Positions 1 through 64,000 of a DNA stretch of 64,000 nt are shown here, piece after piece; the first letter of the stretch is position 1, and each line of letters opens with the position of its first letter. The DNA is from Cepaea nemoralis (taxonomy: Eukaryota; Mollusca; Gastropoda; Stylommatophora; Helicidae), in NCBI GenBank assembly GCA_014155875.1, contig JACEFZ010026831.1:15001-79000 (forward strand). Direction: 5' to 3'. The position numbers were made by a program, and so were the translations under genes. A model generated the notes under the pieces. The model made no database searches. It worked only from the letters and a program-made list of their open reading frames with translations, and was not told the DNA's origin.

Positions 1-691
<691 letters not shown>

Positions 692-980
692 ATCCCTGGT
701 CTTAAGCGGTCTCGGAATCAAAGCGAGAGGCAACTGTTACGGGTTATAAGTCCTTGTCAGTTGGCGTAGACATTGGGCGCCACGCGTTGCCTCTGACGGT
801 GGGAGACACCTACAGGTGTCACTGATCAGCTACCGCCCGCCTCAAGCTGGGAAGCCCCCAGCCAATTGGGTGCTCATCCGCCACAGCCTGCCTGCTTCAA
901 TGGGTGCTTGGGGCTAGGACAAAATCTGAATCGCAGGCTGTAAAACCAATGCACTAGGTACTAATAAAAAGAATAGAAAC
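692..980 (+). repeat. Probable LINE 5' untranslated region
   Basis: GC-richer sequence (cgcgttgcctctgacgg, gaagcccccagccaattggg) lies directly before the LINE endonuclease frame on the same strand. Its position suggests the 5' UTR of that element; no second copy is visible in the window. Confidence 0.45.
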
Positions 981-2289
981 TTCAAGCTACGGCTTGCAAC
1001 CTGGAACGTGAGAACCCCGTGTCCAGGATTTTCCACTGACTTGACAAATATTGACGATGTGAGAAAAACGGCTGTGATTGATGCTGAACTCAATCGTCTT
1101 AACATTGATATTGCTGGCCTGCAGGAGACTCGCCTCGCTGAGGAAGGGTCACTCAGGGAAAACAATTACACCTTTTTTTGGAAGGGAAGAGGGCAGGCAG
1201 AAAAAAGGCAACATGGTGTGGGCTTTGCAGTGAAGAATTCGCTACTGGGAATGATTGATATCCCAGCTGGAGGTAATGAAATATTATTATCACTGCGCTT
1301 GGCAACCTCTTGTGGATTCGTCACCATTCTCACTGCATATGCACCGACACTCGCTTCCTCTGATGATGTGAAGGATACGTTCTATGAGCAGCTAGACTCT
1401 GCGATCAAGGCAGTTCCAAAATCCGACTACATTTATATGCTCGGTGATTTCAATGCTCGTGTGGGCAAGAACTCGAGTTCATGGCCAGTGTGCCTTGGAA
1501 AATACAACATCGGTCGCATGAATAATAATGGGCAAAGGCTGCTGGAGCATTGCAGTAGAAATGACCTATGTATTACAAACTACTTTTTTAAAACAAAAGA
1601 GATGCACAAGGTCACATGGAAACATCCATGATCCAGCCATTGGCATCAGCTGGACTAAATTATCACACGGAGGCAACACCTGAACCATACATCATTAACT
1701 CGAAGTTACCACAGTGCTGACTGTGATACAGATCATTCTTTGGTTGTTGCAAGGGTAAGACTGAGACCAAAGAGAATCTACACAGCTAAACACAAGTCTA
1801 GCCCCAGGATTAATATTACTAACACTCACGATCCAGGAAAGTGCTTTGAATTTCAACAGCAACTTGAAGACGCTTTCAATGATACATCAGAAAATTGTAT
1901 AGTAAATGATAAATGGAGTAAACTTAAGGAAACTATTTATAAAACAGCGGTAGGGGTTTACGGCACTGTGGATCATAAGAGGCAGGACTGGTTTGCGGCA
2001 AACAGCCAGATACTGCAGCCCTTGATTGATAAAAAGAAGATAGCTCTCTTAAGAAACAAGGAAAGACCAACGCGTACCACTCTGAGTGAGCTGAAGCAAG
2101 CGAGGAAGGATGTACAAAAGGCTGCCAGGCAGTGTGCTAATGACTATTGGATCAAGTTATGTGAGTCCATTCAAATCGCATGTGATAAGGGAAACATCAG
2201 AAGCATGTATGAAGGGATAAAGAAAGCCTGTGGTCCAATGATCAAAAGAAGTGCACCGCTGAAAACCTTGACTGGAGAAATCATCACTG
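981..2289 (+). pseudogene. LINE endonuclease pseudogene (non-LTR retrotransposon)
   Basis: One frame encodes an apurinic-like endonuclease: LATWNVRTPCPG, IDIAGLQETRLAEEG, HGVGFAVKNSLL, TAYAPTLASS, YMLGDFNARVG and CDTDHSLVVARVRL. These are the canonical LINE endonuclease motifs (WNVR, QETR, GDFNARVG, DH-LV). It is often annotated as 'craniofacial development protein 2-like' in invertebrates. The same frame is broken by stops at 1629-1631 and 1656-1658, between TWKHP and HWHQLD. It continues through a linker with RQDWFAAN and ends abruptly in a (GA)n tract. No reverse transcriptase follows, so it is a dead 5' half. It lies upstream of the host gene. Confidence 0.88.
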
Positions 2290-2672
2290 AGAGAGGGAGA
2301 GAGAGAGAGAGAGGGAGAGAGAGAGGGAAGAGAGAGAGAGAGGTAGAGAGAGAGGGAGGGAGAGAGAGAGAGGGAGAGAGAGACAGAGAGAGAGGGAGAG
2401 AGAGAGAGGGAGGGAGAGAGAGGGAGGGAGAGAGAGGGAGGGAGAGAGAGAGGGGGAGAGAGAGGGAGAGAGAGAGGGAGAGAGAGAGGGAGGGAGAGAG
2501 AGAGGGAGAGAGAGAGGGCGAGAGAGAGAGGGAGGGAGAGAGAGGGAGAGAGAGAGGGAGAGAGAGAGGGAGAGAGAGAGGGAGAGAGAGAGGAAGAGAG
2601 GGAGAGAGAGAGGGAGAGAGAGAGAGGGAGAGAGAGAGGGAGGGAGAGAGAGAGAGAGAAAGAGAGAGAGAG
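2290..2672. repeat. (GA)n-rich microsatellite
   Basis: About 380 bases of GA/GGGA purine tract with scattered G insertions, truncating the LINE frame at its 3' end. Long ORFs on both strands here are low-complexity artefacts. Confidence 0.95.
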
Positions 2673-3023
2673 GCACACACCTGCTGTCTTGTAGCTAGAC
2701 TGGGAACAGTCAAAGGCTAGGGAAAGCAAAACCCGTAAAAAATTTTAAAAAAACATACTTGTCGAAGTCGGATGTACTGAGCTACAGGGTTGAGGAAATA
2801 ATGCACGGCAGCACACTTGATGACATCCAGTGATTTACATAAATGCAAACACGCAAAAACACACACACACACACACACACTCGCGCACACACACACATGC
2901 ACACACATACACATGCATACAGGCGTACACACGTATGACAGACAGATGGACAGACGGATGTACACACAAGCCTACGTCCAGCTGTACGGACATAATCCAA
3001 TGTCGTCATCTCTTGTGTTACAG
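2673..3023. other. Upstream flank with (CA)n microsatellite
   Basis: No gene seen. A (CA)n-rich tract lies at about 2859-2935, followed by GACA/GATG-like repeats. A splice-acceptor-like tgtgttacag ends at 3023. No TATA box, initiator or CpG-rich promoter could be assigned. Confidence 0.6.
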
Positions 3024-3040
3024 AAGTTCCGCTGGACGCC

Positions 3041-63636
<60,596 letters not shown>

Positions 63637-64000
63637 AGACCCAACAGCAAGACAGTGGGGTCATACAGCCGTTGTTTACAGTAGTGTAGTTGTTTGTTTA
63701 TTCTGTCTGTATTCATAATGCAAGAAATTATGGTATATGTCATACCCTTCGTTGTGTTTTGATGACATCGTTTTGTCTTTTATGTCAGTACTTCGGAATG
63801 CCGTGTTTTCATGGTGGTATATCTCTTCTGAGATGATGAACCGTGGTCAACCAAGCTTGACGGCATGACACATGATGATGATAATATACGTTTTCAAATA
63901 TCCCAGAGAACTGCATAGAACTATCTGGATATAATATTTAAAATATATAACTGGAAGAAAAGAAAGAAACTATCCTATAATCGTTATCCGCCATCCTAGA
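63637..64000 (+). other. Putative 3' UTR / downstream flank
   Basis: AT-rich sequence after the stop codon. I could not identify a canonical AATAAA polyadenylation signal or another gene in these 364 bases. A segment near 63838-63880 (gaccgtggtcaacc-like, 'tgacggcatgacacatgatgatgat') resembles LINE 3' tails elsewhere in the window, so the UTR may include or precede a repeat. Confidence 0.4.

Noticed and set aside
2157..2729. Long Ser-Leu ORFs on the minus strand
   Set aside because: They are low-complexity translations of the (GA)n tract.

Overview
The window is eukaryotic, intron-rich and mostly repetitive DNA. It most likely comes from a lophotrochozoan, probably a mollusc such as a marine gastropod. 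That assignment is inferred from non-LTR retrotransposon relics with an endonuclease plus a C-terminal C2H2 finger, abundant tRNA-derived SINEs, AC/GA/TTC microsatellites, and a secreted SRCR + ZP protein. I see no rRNA, functional tRNA, CRISPR array or prokaryotic gene.

One plus-strand host gene spans almost the whole window (start codon 3041, stop 63634-63636). I assembled twelve coding exons by hand from splice-site, phase and domain continuity: 3041-3113, 4580-4778, 13281-13416, 32402-32555, 36892-37057, 37895-38094, 42448-~42654 (3' end unresolved), 44809-44897, 47307-47412, 49514-49725, 56995-57257 and 62801-63636. The product has a signal peptide, two SRCR domains (exons 2-4 and 5-6), a ZP module (exons 7-11) with a furin-type RKKR site, a Ser/Thr/Gln-rich stalk containing a duplicated 34-residue block, and a hydrophobic C-terminus. 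It looks like a DMBT1-like, surface-tethered or shed, filament-forming ZP glycoprotein of about 855-873 residues.

Layout: 1-3023 is upstream flank (SINE, (TA)n, a dispersed repeat, a LINE endonuclease pseudogene cut off by (GA)n). Intron 1 holds a 63-bp minisatellite. Intron 2 (8.5 kb) holds nested LINE relics, a foldback element and a 3.5-kb 22-bp minisatellite. Intron 3 (19 kb) holds a ~16.2-kb minisatellite of ~36-bp units, SINEs, and a LINE relic interrupted by a hAT-type MITE with target-site duplication. Introns 4-8 hold SINEs, nested LINEs and two copies of a ~225-bp MITE-like element. Intron 9 opens with seven 83-bp tandem copies that include the end of exon 9 and its splice donor. 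Intron 10 starts with a (TATAG)n tract and holds a nearly intact LINE reverse transcriptase and a 31-bp minisatellite. Intron 11 holds a third MITE copy, further minisatellites and SINEs.

The most unusual feature is one gene carrying several unrelated minisatellite families, some abutting or overlapping splice sites. The very long 'ORFs' inside these arrays are artefacts of triplet-periodic repeats and are not annotated as genes. Exon boundaries are predictions from sequence alone; repeat-family names (SINE-A, repeat B and so on) are local labels.
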